A stretch of 64,000 bases of DNA from Piper betle. Taxonomy: Eukaryota; Streptophyta; Magnoliopsida; Piperales; Piperaceae. Under the pieces are notes generated by a model, which ran no database searches, was not told where the DNA came from, and saw only the letters and a list, made by a program, of their open reading frames with translations. This document shows positions 24,549 to 37,253 of this stretch, piece by piece. The position numbers and the translations under genes were made by a program. Numbering within the stretch: position 1 is the first letter of the stretch; each line of letters starts with the position of its first letter. The DNA lies in NCBI GenBank assembly GCA_033002965.1, contig JAURVB010014610.1, forward strand, positions 372,001-436,000, given 5' to 3'.

Positions 24549-25472
24549 CAACCTGAGAACTACCTCCACCGTATTGGCTACAGTGGGCGTTTTGGAAGGA
24601 AGGGTGTGGCCATCAATTTAGTCACAAATGGTGATGAGCGTGTGCTATCTGATATACAAAGGTTCTACAACGTTGTGGTTGAGGACCTGCCTTCTAATGT
24701 TGCAGACTTATTTGATGAACTTAATGCTTTTGATGTTATTATTTGAGATTATTGCAATAGTATATATTTTACATTAGGACAATTCTTATATGCAATAGTA
24801 CATATTTTACGTTATGATAATAATTCTTATATGCAAAAGGATTTGAACATGCTATGGTACTTCTTCGTAGAAAGTTGATCCTGTTTCTACTTCATCGTAG
24901 CTACTGCAGACAGAAATGTTCAATATGCTTACAAAAATCTGGAATTTTACTCGACATAATTACTTATTTACTATTGCAACTAAATTCAGACACACTTAAC
25001 AAAACAAAAGAAATTACAGAACCTATAACGCAAGTTGAAAATAGTAACTTGTCCAAAGAAAAATGGTGAAGATGCCCTTCATTTACTTAAGTCAAAAGCA
25101 TGAAGTTCATAAAAAATTACTTACGACCTTGGCTTATGAAGGGTATCTTAATTATTTTAAGAGATCAACCAAACTTACAAATAAATAAATCCCAATTAAG
25201 CTGGACAACATGAAGACCCAAAATCTAATGGGCAAGGATTTGAAAGCTGCAGAATGTGTCACTTCTATTTATTCATTTGCATAACCAAACATTACATTAC
25301 ATGATTGAAATTTAGGCATCAAAACCACAAATCTAAAGCTGAAAAAGTCACAGTGATTTCATACAAACAAGATGACAACCTTTCGACATATAGGTATATG
25401 ATCATAAGCTGGAACACAAAATATATAAAAGATGGAAAGACAACAAAAAAAAAAAAAAAACAGGACAAGCAG

Positions 25473-25784
25473 TCACCACCAACCATACACAACATGCGTG
25501 TACCTATCCTTGAGCCATCGGAAGCTCTTCCTCAGAGAGCCCTTCACCTTCCCTTCCATAGCATACATCTTGTAGCTCGCTACCCTCTTCTTCCTCTGCA
25601 TCTCCGGATCATTGAAGCTCCAGCTCTTCAAAGACCCACTTCCCTTCCCCTTCTTGAGCTTCACCTCTTTGTTGGGCACCTGGTAAGAACCGTAGGAAGC
25701 ACTGTAACCCCTCAAATCTCGACCACCACCATACCTCTCCATCTGCATCCTCCCATCTGCATAGGAGCTGGATCTGAAGTTCAT
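25473..25784 (-). CDS. DUF3511 domain protein
   Basis: A single-exon 103-residue protein of the plant DUF3511 family; the family's function is not established. The first ATG of the frame is at 25784 (MNFRSSSYADG); the frame runs a little further upstream without an ATG. A basic linker (KLKKGKGSGSLKSW) leads into the domain, with SFNDPEMQRKKRVASYK, then MEGKVKGSLRKSFRWLKDRY and the typical tail VVYGWW just before the stop. No breaks were found. A run of A follows at 25446-25462 on the plus strand, beyond the stop. The neighbours are the eIF4A pseudogene and intergenic DNA. A small basic protein without signal peptide or membrane segment. Confidence 0.9.
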   Translation of the reverse strand: MNFRSSSYADGRMQMERYGGGRDLRGYSASYGSYQVPNKEVKLKKGKGSGSLKSWSFNDPEMQRKKRVASYKMYAMEGKVKGSLRKSFRWLKDRYTHVVYGWW

Positions 25785-25809
25785 GCTGATCGACAAGAAA
25801 CTGAGAACT

Positions 25810-28800
25810 CGGTCTGTTGGAGGGATCAGGCGATGGTGAGAAGGTAGACCTGCTGTTTGACCAAGGGACGAAGAAAGTAGGAATCTCTCGAGAGGCTATT
25901 AATGGTGGAAACTGCAGAAAACAGGAGTTGGAAACAGGTCAAGGGAATCTGGTGGTGGGTTTCAGGTAGGACTGCGTTTGGTGGTGGAATTCTTTTTTGG
26001 TTTTTTTCTAAGAAACTTTTTTACCATGGATGATGGAACTGTGAAGTGTCAACTGTGCATGGAATTACTCTAATTGACGGTGATGGAGACAATGACATTC
26101 ATGGTGGCAAGGCTTGCCGTATTGGACTTTAGATACCTTTTGTGCATTTAAAAATCCGATACTAAACAAATTAATAATAAATATAATAATAATACATTAT
26201 TAAAAATATTAAATAAAATATAAATATAAATTTATTTATTTTATCTAATCATCAAAAGATTTTAAATCAAATCCTGTACAATTAACAAATAGAACAAATA
26301 ATACCCACACACCTCACATCTCAAAGTAAAATTATTTTATAAGTAAATATAACAATAATTAAAATTTACATTACAATAATCATTTTGTTGAATTTTATAA
26401 TAAATATCATTTTTGTTGTATTAATATAAATATAAAACACATAGGCATACAAAATTAACAAGTAGTTTATTTTAAAAAAATTATTATTTTATGTCTTACA
26501 AAAATAAAAAATATATGAAAGATATGTGAATGGTAAAAGTTGATAAGAGCCAAGTAAAAATAAAGAAAAGAAAAATTAAATAGAAGAGGAAGGCTATTGT
26601 TTGTGGAAAAATATGCATGTATTTTGCACAAACTTGAGAAAAAGTATGTGTGTGAAAATGGATTATTGACTCGTTTGTTTGGATGGTTTACACGATGCAA
26701 AATTAAAGTTCGGGTCACACCAAGAGCCTTTATCTCTAAAATGTATCATCATTAATTATCAATTACTAAAAATAAAAATAAAATAATTAACACAAATAAT
26801 TAAAATTTTTATTAATATATGCAGTGAGTTCAAAAATAGCAAATATCACTCTTTTTACAAAAAAATTTCTTTCACTCTCTCACAATAAAAGCTTGAAAAA
26901 TAATTATATAATATTTCGGTGTTGATGAATAAGATATCAGAGGAGGCTTGTAGAGTAGAACTTGCAGTCATATGGGTTCATTCAATGTTAGCCAAGTTCG
27001 AATTAGCCAGCCTGTTTGTGTTAGAATACGTGTCTAACTAATTGACTCGACCAGACCAAGAGAAACCGGCTCCGAATTGATTTAAGGCTAACTAGCCCGC
27101 CCGAGTGAGAGCACATGTCTAGCCATCCAAACCAACTATGCCAAGAGAATCAAGCTCGACCAATGTGAGCCGAGTTAAGAGGGTCTAGCTTACCATGTCA
27201 AAACATGTGTCTAACCCCCTTTTCCAACTATCTTGATCAAATTGGTAACTCAAACTAGTTAGGAATTAAATTTACACCGTTTTATATCGGTGGATAGGTT
27301 TTTTAAAGCTTCTTACTCTTTAGTTTAGACTTTTAGCCTATTTTTTTAAAAAGCTTCTAATCTATGAAGAAAAACTCAGAAAAAGAAGCCTATTTATAAA
27401 AAACCAATGTGGTGCACAATTACTAAGAGTGTATGAATAATCGCCTTTACTCAGCCGGGTATGACAAATTCGTAATTTAATAATATTTATTCCTATCACT
27501 TAAAAGATGGTTTGTCTCTGGGAACAAGTAAAAGTGTTATAAAAGTCTACAAAACTGCACGTAATAACAGTTTTATAATAAAAACAAATTTTCTCCGGCT
27601 CTCTCCCCATGTCAACACCTACATACTTTTTTCTTAATAAAGGTATTTATGTTCTAAATTTGACCAATATAAGTCTCTCTATATAAGGTATGATTTTCTA
27701 GATTAATTAATGTAGATCTTTCTCGTATTAATAACCAATTAGAGGTTATAACCTTATTTTTATTTATTTTTCATGTGCATACAGCTATGATCTATTTTTA
27801 GTTTTTTATTATGAAGTATAAAAGAACGACAAAAACAGCATAGTTATGGGGGAAAGAAGTGTGTATATCATAGATTTAATCATCTTAAGAGTAGTATGGA
27901 AGTTTTAAATTTTATAAATTCTTAAACCGGTCGAAAAAGAGGTAAAAACTACTTTAAAGGTGTATTAGATGTATCGGACATGTATTGTATCATTCTTTTC
28001 AAAAATTGATATGTATCAATCATGAGACATATCGATAATATGGAAAACAATGGTGGTATTATTTTAAATTAAATATAGTATCGTACCACTCTAGTATATC
28101 TACCAGTTTCTTCAAATTTGATATAATTTAAGTTTTAATATTATTTTAATTTATTTTAATTATGGCAAAATTAGGAGATTCAACTAATTAAAATATAAAT
28201 ATTTTTTCAATAAAAAGTAAATGAAATCATTATAGTTTATTTTATTCAAGTGGATTCTATTTTTAATATCGAAGTCTATTTTCAATTGAATTTGTGGGCT
28301 TCATTGAAAATGTGTGTTTATCAACTCCAATTTTCTATCTTTATCTCTTTAATTAAGATATATATACTCATGGCAAAGAAATCATGGAAATTTTATTAAT
28401 GATGTCTCTCAATGTGTTCTAAATTAATGACAGCTCTTTAATATAAAAGATAATACCCCATTTGTAATATAATTAATTAAATAACTCCAAAAATAATAAA
28501 AAAATCTTCGATATGGAATTTAATTAAAAAAGAAGAGAAAGGGGAGAATTAGAGCCATGTTACTATATCTTATTTTGCTGTTATGCCTCTAATTTACTTT
28601 TACAGCCAAGATGACAAGTAAAGAAATTTGTCTTATAAGAACAATAGCAAAATGATAAATATAACTTACCTGGTTATCCTGAAAAGTAGAGAAATGTGTG
28701 TTTGGCCACTGTTGTGCAGTGGCAGAGCTGTGGCTGTTCTACCACTGCTCTAGCCGTGGTAAAATGTAGTGGTGACAAATGCCCGTTTTTTCAAGTAGTG

Positions 28801-30247
28801 CCCTCCCCTCCTTTCTCTTCAGCTCTTCTCATCCAGAAAGATATTCTTCTTTTTATATCGAAGGCAATGCCCGCTCACCCTCGTGCTCGGATTGAAGAGC
28901 AAAAACAATAGCTTTTTTAACGGGTACAGGAAGGAGCTGATAAATAGAATTATTTTTTAGAAACTTTTTAATTTAATTACAAATCTAGAATAGAATTGCT
29001 TCATCGAGAGATATCTTTATTAGTTTTTTCGTAGTCATAAATACATTTTAATTTAAAGGATAAAGAAGAAAAATAATAGTTGATAAACACCTGCAAAATT
29101 AACAACCAATCATAATAAACACCTAACCGTGCAATCGCTAAACTGTGTAAAAATATAGATGGATAGACGGATAGATACTTTGACTAGACTAGCACGTAAA
29201 AAGTGAAGTCAAACGTAAAGCCACTTAACCATGCAATCAACTAACTAGTTGACTTATTCATTCATTGTGCTTAATCCATATTTCACGTCCATCTCTTTCC
29301 GGGCCCAATCGATTATTATTGCAGATTTCATCTTGAATCTCCTCTGGATGATCCTTTCTGCTACACATTTTCTTCGTTTTGGGGTGTCAAATGGCAACCA
29401 CATACAAAGATGGCCAAATGGGTATGTGGATCCCAATGACAGGGGAGCATTGTAAACAAATCGCCACTAGTTCCCCCATGTCTGATCAGGAGAAACTTTT
29501 CCTGTTTTTCGTTTAGGAGAACTTTATCCAATGGCATCGGTAATTAAGAGTCGAGAGGTGGGCAATGAGAAGAGGGGCTCAAAGAACCATTGTAAGGTAC
29601 GCTGTGCATCTATTCTTCCTCTCTATCAATGTTTACAGAGGAAGAGATGAGGGATGTAGGGAGAGAGCTATCCTCGAGAAGTTACTCCATTACATTACGT
29701 AGTGCAGAGTTAGTACCAATAATAAAGTTACCCAAGTGCACAAGAGTTACCAATATTGGAAGGTACCGACATCTCCCACTTTTCCAATGGGGTTCTTCAT
29801 CAATACTCTCGCAAGAACACAGCATGACTTTGAGAGTTGTGTACGGTGGATGAGTGGGATGTGGGTCTGTGAGTGTGTGCATGATACAACTTCACAAGCC
29901 TCTTGTCCATATCAAAATTCCAGTTGATCCCCACAACTAGACATATCTACAAAATTTCCAAGTAATTTGTATATCTGGAATTGAATCTCAATTCCAGTCA
30001 TTTACTTGCCTCCCTCGCCGGTGATAAGGTGTGTTTTTAAATCACAACTTAAGGATGTACATGTATAGATTCTCCTCAACAGATTAACCATATACAAATT
30101 AAGACTACAGTTTAAACTTTCAATACTTTACACTTGGTTATTCGCAGGTAATGCCCTATCTTGTACTTCATCTTAACATGCTCATAATACCAGCAACACA
30201 ATCACAGCCGCGAACTTGTGATCTCATCTGCTTGTTGAACTTGCAGC
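25810..30247. other. Intergenic, no gene recognised
   Basis: Mostly AT-rich. The less AT-rich part at about 29240-29930 has short overlapping frames but no family match on either strand. The part at about 28690-28920 is also unremarkable. Confidence 0.4.
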
Positions 30248-33200
30248 TTAGGCCATTGTGACAATCTCACCTCGCAGGCCTGCAATATTTGAAACAAGAA
30301 AAATATGAAGCTGAAAATGCAAGCATTAAACAATTAAATAACTTCGCTGAAACAATTACATTGCTCAAATATTTCTTTTGCCGTCTGCAGTACCAAATCT
30401 GTCTCCGCCATTCTGGAGACTCTTTCTGATTCTTTGATGGCTTCTGATGCCAGAAAAGATTTGGCCTCAGCATCCGCGATTTTGAAAGCAGCATTCATTG
30501 CTGCCTCATTGAAAAACCTATCTGATAGAACTCGGCCGCAGCTCTGAATTGGCTTGGGGTGATGAGGTCCCTTTGTTTGGAGGCGGATGTTTTGGTCATG
30601 AACGATGAATTTTTGAGAATGTAACCATTAGATGTCTGTCACAATAAAGGGAAAATTGTTGCATGAACAATACCTGCAAAATCGCCTTTCACGGGAAAAA
30701 AGCTAGTCATACCACACATTAATAAAGTATCTACCCTTTCAATATTATTTTGTGCAACAAGTCTCCTCAACTTGGAGCTCAGTACTCACCAAAAATTTGA
30801 TGGTACCTCTTGCTTATTCTGCCCATTACTGTATGCACAAGAATGTTCATCAAATAAAACTAGTAACAACTTTGAAGTGATTGGACACAATGAGCTAGCT
30901 CTTACCTCAATGTAACGACAAATGGAACCGATATCATTCCCACTAGGATCTTTCAAGACTGAAAAGGCTTCAATGATGAGAGTGTTGTACCTGACTTATA
31001 TCACGTCATTCAGTTGGCAAGAAATGCAACAAAACAATTTAATTATAACACACCAAAACTAACAAGCTTTATGCTAACACTTTGAGATTCAAAGGCACAT
31101 CATGGAAATATACTTCAAGGTTCTAATCCAGGCTTTACCTTACTTTACAAAAGAGGATCCACAGGAGAAACAGTTCAGTACATGCTTTTTGTGGAGCACA
31201 TATGAAGATATGAAAACAAGATACATGGAGATGCCCATAATGGAACTGGGTGAGATCACTAAACTTAGGAAGTAAAATGTAAGCATACAAAAATTTTCAT
31301 TTCATAACACAAACGCTATAATTATCTGTAACCCTACAATATAGCCTGGGCAAAAAGAAAATTGCCACATATAAAGCAAAGCTTACATAGGATTTTACCT
31401 ATTTAATTGACGCCTGTCAACATAAAAGAATGATCTATAACATAATGTTGAGCATAACCCATAGATGAGAAGAACTCAAATTGTAGTTAAATAGTTAAAA
31501 TAGAACCATATTTTAGGTATGCATAGAAGACCTAGTTTGAACATATACAAGTTCCACAAACACTCCACAAATCAAATCTACAAAACAAACTAAACTATAT
31601 AAGTAACCACCTAAAACCTGATGACTTATAACATAATATTGAGCACAGCCGATAGACAATAACAATTCCAATTGTAGTTAAATCACCTCTTAGGCATGGA
31701 TAGAAGACCTGGAAGGAACATGGACAAGTACTACAATGCTACATCAATCAAATCTACAAAAAACTACATATAATGACAATTCCAAGTGTAGCTAATTTTA
31801 AAGTACCACATTTTAAATATGCAAGGAAGAACTAGTTTAAAGATTACACAAGTTCTTCAAAACTGAATTATAGAAGGAACCATCTAAAACATGATGACTT
31901 AGATTATAATATTGACCAAAACTCATTGCCGGTAACAATTTCAATAGTGGATAAAGCCACATCTAGACATTTATAGAAGACCTGGATTGAACATGTACAA
32001 GTACTACACCACTACATCAATGAAAATAACAAATACTACAGCAAATATGAATTCCAATGGTAGCTAAAGAGTGAAAGTATTACCACGTTATAGGCATGCA
32101 GGGAAGAACTATTTTAAAGCTATATAACTTCTCCAAACTAAATTACATAAGGAACAATCTAAAACATGATAACTTGGATCATAATATTAAGCAAAATAAC
32201 TCGTAGACAATAACAATCCCTGTAAAACCCACGATTCGAGTCAGGGTTTTATATTCAGAACCGGTCGGTTCGACCGTTATTTTCGAGTCGAGTCAGTTTC
32301 AGAACACGTGTACTGAGCCGACGCCGGTCTCGTGTATGAGCCATGAGGGTCATGTGTACCCAAGTATATGATAATAACATCATGAATACAACAGAAAAGA
32401 ATGAGTTATCAGAATATATGAGAGTATGCAGTTCATTTTTTTATTATGATATATAATGGATCGTAGAATTAGTTTTAGGCTGTTTACCGCGTTAGGACGC
32501 ATTACGGGCATTTTGGGTGGGTTGATAGTTCTATAGCATATCATTATGATTTTTTTGTGTTGTTTGATTTTGTGGGATTTTTCCCAAAACCAGCCCCGGC
32601 CGCTGCCAGGCCGCTGTGACGCCGGAATCGCCATGCCTAACGCCGCGGCCAAGTTTCGGTCGCGTTGCCAATTTCGCTGCCGGCGACTATCGCCGCCACG
32701 ATTAGGGGTCACCTCAGCACCACCGACTGCCCAGTGACCTTCCCCGACCGGAACGGAGGCCAGCGCCGCCCAGCCAGATTCTTCTCCCATCGCCGCACCT
32801 CTGTTTTATGCTTTTTCGGCGAGCCGTTACCTTTGTTGGCCGCGTCGACCTCGTAGATGAGTCGGGCTCGCCGAACCTGTTCCAAGGGCACCCAACACGA
32901 CCACTTTCCGGCCAGTAGACGCCACCGGCGATTGTTGCCGAAAAACCACCGAAAGCTACCGGAAAACCGTCAGAAAACCGGAATTTCTAGAATTCGCCAG
33001 AATTCACCGGATCTTCCGCGGGGCTCACCCAGTCGAGCCTGATCGAACGTCGGACGCCGGGGAGTGCCGAATTCGAGCTCCGAGACACGCGACGCGACGG
33101 AACCCTAGCCATCGCCGATTGCCGACGATGTGAGGTATAATTACCTCCAATTTGATTATTTAAATTGATGATTATTAGCATAGCATGGTAGGACTGATTA

Positions 33201-33611
33201 TTTATCATGATAATGCCTAATTACTGATGAAGTAATGATGGTATGATTTGAGGAATTGTAAATGAATAGTAAGTGAGCTAATAAGATAAAATGAGTTGGA
33301 GCTTAATAAGTGGTCATGATGTAATTTAGAGAAACAGAATAAAATATAGTATGAATAGTTTGAGTTAGGATTATTCTCTTTTATGATTATTTGACTATGA
33401 TGGATGATTATTATGTCGTGTGTGGTATTCATTGATTTTGATGCATCATGTAGTTAGAGGGCGTAAGTATTTAGTTTTGATGTGCAGGTACGGAGTAGGA
33501 GCTTGCCGCCTAGGCGCGATGACACGCTTGGAGCTTCTACCAGGTCCGTTAGGACTTCTCTTTGATTTTTATGATCTTTTCTATTATATGTTTGATTAAT
33601 TGTCTGTAGGA

Positions 33612-33649
33612 CGGGTTAAGTGGCGTTTTATCGGATCCCACTTAACTCG
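33612..33649. promoter_or_regulatory. Conserved stem-loop in LTR copy 2
   Basis: The arms CGGGTTAAGTGG and CCACTTAACTCG flank the same 14-base loop as in copy 1. The one arm change (A to G) leaves a G-U pair in RNA. Confidence 0.6.
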
Positions 33650-33777
33650 GGCCATTTAACCGAACATTTTCCGGATTAATAACCCCTCGAGGATGAGATC
33701 CCTCGAGGTTGATTTCGAAAACAAGATCCACCAAAAGTTGCCTTCGGGCCTATTATATAACTCCCTACCCAAGCCTT

Positions 33778-33800
33778 ATATATATATATATATATATATA
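33778..33800. repeat. Short (TA)n tract in LTR copy 2
   Basis: A dinucleotide run of about 23 bases replaces an ordinary sequence at the same place in LTR copy 1, which shows the tract grew after the copies separated. Confidence 0.8.
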
Positions 33801-35709
33801 GTTTTCGCGTTTCAGTGAGACGAGAGATGGAGAAATCGACTGCACGTACCATGCAGAGGATGTCGTGACAGTCAAAGCGGGCTCTGGATTAGTGCCAGCG
33901 GACTGTTCCATTCCCGAGGGATCCTGACAACTCCGTATTTGAGTTCCTCACACCCGGAGAACGTGGAGGTTTATGGGTACTGTTTAGTACAGCGCATGTC
34001 CGGACTTGTGGTTCAAAGGGTACTAAAGGCGACTGCCTGAGAGTACTCAGCCTTCATGCTCAAGGCCAGGAGAAATATGAAGGTAAGGAGAGGGCTTAGG
34101 ATAAAGTTTCACGAGAAGTACTGAAAAAGAAGTGTCGAGAGCGATACAGTACCAGCAGCAGATCAGTAAGTTCGGGATGTTACCGGGTCTGCAGCCCAGT
34201 GGCTCCTCAATTGTGCCCTTCAGAGTGTTCACATGGAGTATATGTTGTTTTCTTTCATATGAGAGTTTGCTCTCATAGCCAGTTTGTTATAGTTATTTTC
34301 TTTTCGGATCAGTAACGCTTGTTACTGACGTTTTTCCTATATATATGTAGGTGATAAGCACGAGATGGATGTGCCGTCCAGGACGGAGGAGCAATAAGGT
34401 CTTTTTAGCACACACACATTGGGTGATTGAATGTTTAATGTTTTGTTTATGATGTTATTTTATAAACATGCTATGATTAAATATTTGAGGCATGACAATG
34501 ACATGAAATGAAATGATCAGAGTAGCACAGCAAAAGTGTGATGGGATAGGACCCAAAGTTCAGAGAATGAAGAATATTGTAGATTAAAGTCTGTGTGAAT
34601 GCTATTGTTGCTATGCGTATATATGTTTGAATATATGATTTTGACAGGGTGGCCCCTAATTGCATTTTTAGGGAAAATTCTGTCCCTTTCGTTTTAGAAT
34701 TTTTACTAATTTTGATTGTAATTGTGTTGGTGTAAAAATTGGTTGCATGTCATCCATGTAGTATCCTGTTAAGGTTTTATGCATTCATACATATATATAT
34801 AGCAAGTTGGATTTTCATCTTAAGATGCCGAGATTGGATCCGCACGAGTTAGGTTCGGGTTAGCCGACCTAACCAGGGCCTGTAACATGCCGGTTTGGTT
34901 CACGAGTGTGAACCGGATTTAGGGTGTTATAATCCCAAATGTAGTTAAAACCACATCTTGGGCATGCATAATAGACCTGGTTTGGACGTGTACAAGTACT
35001 ACACAGCTACATTAATGAGAACTACAAAAAAATACAGCTAATGAGAATACCAATTGTGCCTAATCCTAAAATTAGAACCATAGTTCAGGTCTGCAGGGAA
35101 GAACTAGTGAAAAGATATACAAGTCCAAACTAAATTATAGAAGGCACCATCTAAAACATGTGGACTTAGATCATAATACTGAGCATAACCCATAGGTAAC
35201 AGCAATTCCAATTGCATTTCATATTAGGCATGCATATAATAAGGCCTGGGTTGAAGATATACAAATACTAAAACAATACACAAATCATTTTTTTTTTTTG
35301 AAAAAAAAGCTCACTTTGGCTAAGTCCTTGCATCTGGTTGGTTCATTTTAGCATTGGCAGCTGCAACCTTTGAGACCTCCACAACAATGGAAGTCGGTGT
35401 CTTGGGTTTTTCCTTCACCCGCCATGATTGCCCGCACTCACACTCATGTTCCTCCACTTATCCTATACCAACAAAGACATTAGCTTTAGCCGCTGGCCTG
35501 CCACTACTGGTACTAGCAAATTGGACGGAGAAATCAATGGAAGACGTGAATGGGACCTTGAGGTCGATGTTGGGGCGGGCGGCGAGGAGGTGTGCGAACT
35601 CGGGGTCCTTCTGGATGGTGCGCCATTTGCCGGCGCCGTGCTTGTCGACGCCGGCGAGCAGGGCATCCTCCTCCTCCGTCGTCCATTTCTGCTTCGGAGC
35701 GCCCATGGT

Positions 35710-37253
35710 GGAGCCGGCCTCCGGCGATCAGGAGGGCGATGGCTCGGAGCTTGCGGCGGCCATGGCCGGATTTTGGTGGCAGATTGGGGGAGGGTGGGAA
35801 ATGGTGGAAAATTTTCTAGACACGCCAGGTTGCACCTGGTTGCGTCTAAGGGAGGTGTTCGGACCGGTCCTATAAATTCTAATATATACGTATTTGTAAT
35901 ATGGTATTATATATTTGTTTTAATGTTTATTTATATTTATATTTGATCCAAACCATCTTTATTTGTTTGTTATATAATTTGGTCTGATTAAAAAAACGCA
36001 TTATTTTTTTATGAAACAATTGAACTTAACATAAAACAAAAGAAATAAAATCAAAAGTATTATTTTTTATAATTAAAAAATATTTTTATAAACTATGACG
36101 TTTCTAATCGTCCAAATTTATATCTTACCAAAAATATTAAATAAAAAACAGATTTAAATTTTACAAATAGGGTTAAACTTAGAAGAGCTGTCAATGAATT
36201 TTATTATACTTGTACTTCACTCTCTATTAATTCAATCAAATTTATATATATATATTTTTTATATTTTATGAGACAAATCATATTTGAACCATAGTTTTAA
36301 ATACTATTTTATTTACCATACTAGATATATATATTTGGCTCAATTAGGTTGAATCGGGTTCAATTATAATCTCAAATTATAAATAAAATATTTTATTAAA
36401 TATTAAAATTATATTTATTCATTAATATTTTATTAAATATTTTAGTACAATCGATATAACATTTAAAATCATACTCTGAACAATTAAAATAATTTTTTTA
36501 GTTTGACATTTAAAAAATTATAGTCACTCAAGGTAAAGTTTGAAAAAGCTAGCTCATGCATAGAAATATAATTTTTACATTAATTTTTAACTTTTTTAAA
36601 ACTTTGGGAAAATATTATTTACTTATTAATTTTTATATTAATTTTTATATTCATTTTCCTTAAATAACTAAGTTTCAAAGTATTCTTTCAAAAATAACCA
36701 AATTTTCATAATTATATCTAATATATCCGGATCTTCAATTTTCATTTCACGTATATATTACCTTCCATGTATATTTATAATGTTTATTTATATTTATATT
36801 GATCAAAATCATCTATATTTGTTTGTTATATAATTTGGTATAATTAAAAAAACACATTATTTTTTACATTTTAATGGTTCAAAAGTCAAAATAAAAATAA
36901 AAATTTTACTTTTGATTTTTTACCTCATCAATAATATAATTTTAGAATCTATTCATCATTTATTAGTTAATCTTTTTTTTATATAGTTAACAAATACTAT
37001 ACCTTTTATTTATTATCTATTTTATCCTAATAAAAAAGGGATTTATGGGTTTTTTTATCATTGAATAAAAATACTGAGATTTAGTTACGATTGATACGAA
37101 AGTTTTTAAAAACAGCAATATTTGATATAATTTTAAACTTTGATTATTTTTTAAAGAATAATTTAACACTACAACTATTTTTTATATTTTTCCAAAAAAA
37201 TTTTTTACGAAAAGTACTAAGAAAGAAACAGTTCCTCACGTGGGAGTTCCTAA
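35710..37253. other. AT-rich intergenic stretch
   Basis: No gene recognised. Two parts share wording: near 35905-36010 and near 36775-36870 both contain 'tttatttatatttat', 'aaccatct/aatcatct', 'atttgtttgttatataattt' and 'attaaaaaaac', so a fragment of about 100 bases has been duplicated. Confidence 0.45.

Larger units (their letters stand above)
20004..24746 (+). pseudogene. EIF4A: eIF4A pseudogene, interrupted by a solo LTR
   Basis: The ancestor encoded eIF4A, the DEAD-box RNA helicase of the translation initiation complex. Exon 1 at 20004 gives MSTEGSQFDERRYDAKMNE. Later pieces show [11 protein letters not shown] (Walker motif I), [17 protein letters not shown] and GRSGRF-type motif VI. 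Disabling changes are many. A TAA replaces a sense codon near 20220, and a TAG follows PTRELAQ near 20720. Frame shifts occur near 20545 and 20790. The DEAD box reads DESDK, motif III SAT is changed to ATT, and the motif VI arginine is tyrosine ([13 protein letters not shown]). A 2.9 kb solo LTR splits the codons for PTQ and PEN. Introns are retained. The loss is genuine: shifts go both ways and conserved residues are changed. Confidence 0.95.
32221..34931 (+). mobile_element. Solo LTR of the same Ty3/gypsy-type family, copy 2
   Basis: It starts TGTAAAACCC and ends GTGTTATA, with perfect five-base target duplications ATCCC at 32216-32220 and 34932-34936. Length is 2711 bases, without coding domains or primer site. 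It shares with copy 1 the GC-rich stretch, the block around 'ggagcttctaccaggtccgt', the stem-loop and a long conserved block ('agcgggctctggattagtgc' to 'gtggttcaaagggtactaaa'). The final ATA in place of ACA fits one C-to-T change. It lies inside one unit of the intronic tandem repeat. Confidence 0.88.
31439..35290. repeat. Tandem repeat of about 275 bases in the TRB intron
   Basis: Successive units begin near 31439 (short), 31626, 31911, 32181 (interrupted by the LTR) and 35172 (partial). Each starts 'ataatattgagca', continues with 'caattccaattgtag', 'gcatg.atagaagacctgg', 'acaagtactacac' and 'ggaagaacta', and ends 'catctaaaacatgatgac'. Units differ by scattered changes. Without the LTR the array would be about 1.1 kb. 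Confidence 0.8.
30248..35706 (-). pseudogene. TRB: Single-Myb-histone (TRB/SMH) telomere-repeat-binding gene, disrupted
   Basis: TRB/SMH proteins bind telomeric repeats and telobox promoters. They have an N-terminal Myb domain, an H1/H5 linker-histone domain and a coiled coil. Exon 1 (35706-35557): [20 protein letters not shown] to PNIDLK. Exon 2 (35462-35315) opens DKWRNMSV and shows KEKPKTPTS. Exon 3 (30990-30906): YNTLIIEAFSVLKDPSG, the H1 start. Exon 4 (30818-30735): EVPSNF to SSKLRRLVAQN. Exon 5 (about 30635-30360) carries the coiled coil AAMNAAFKIADAEAKSFL. Exon 6 (30279-30248) ends RGEIVTMA. Breaks: one-base losses near 35420, 35328 and 30515, and TGA at 30786-30788 where the family has Arg, beside a Trp also replacing Arg. 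The linker between exons 2 and 3 was not found. The intron there holds a tandem repeat and a solo LTR. Confidence 0.85.

Noticed and set aside
29250..29930. Suspected organelle DNA insertion because of its higher GC and odd wording
   Set aside because: I could not match it to any plastid or mitochondrial gene or intron from the sequence alone.
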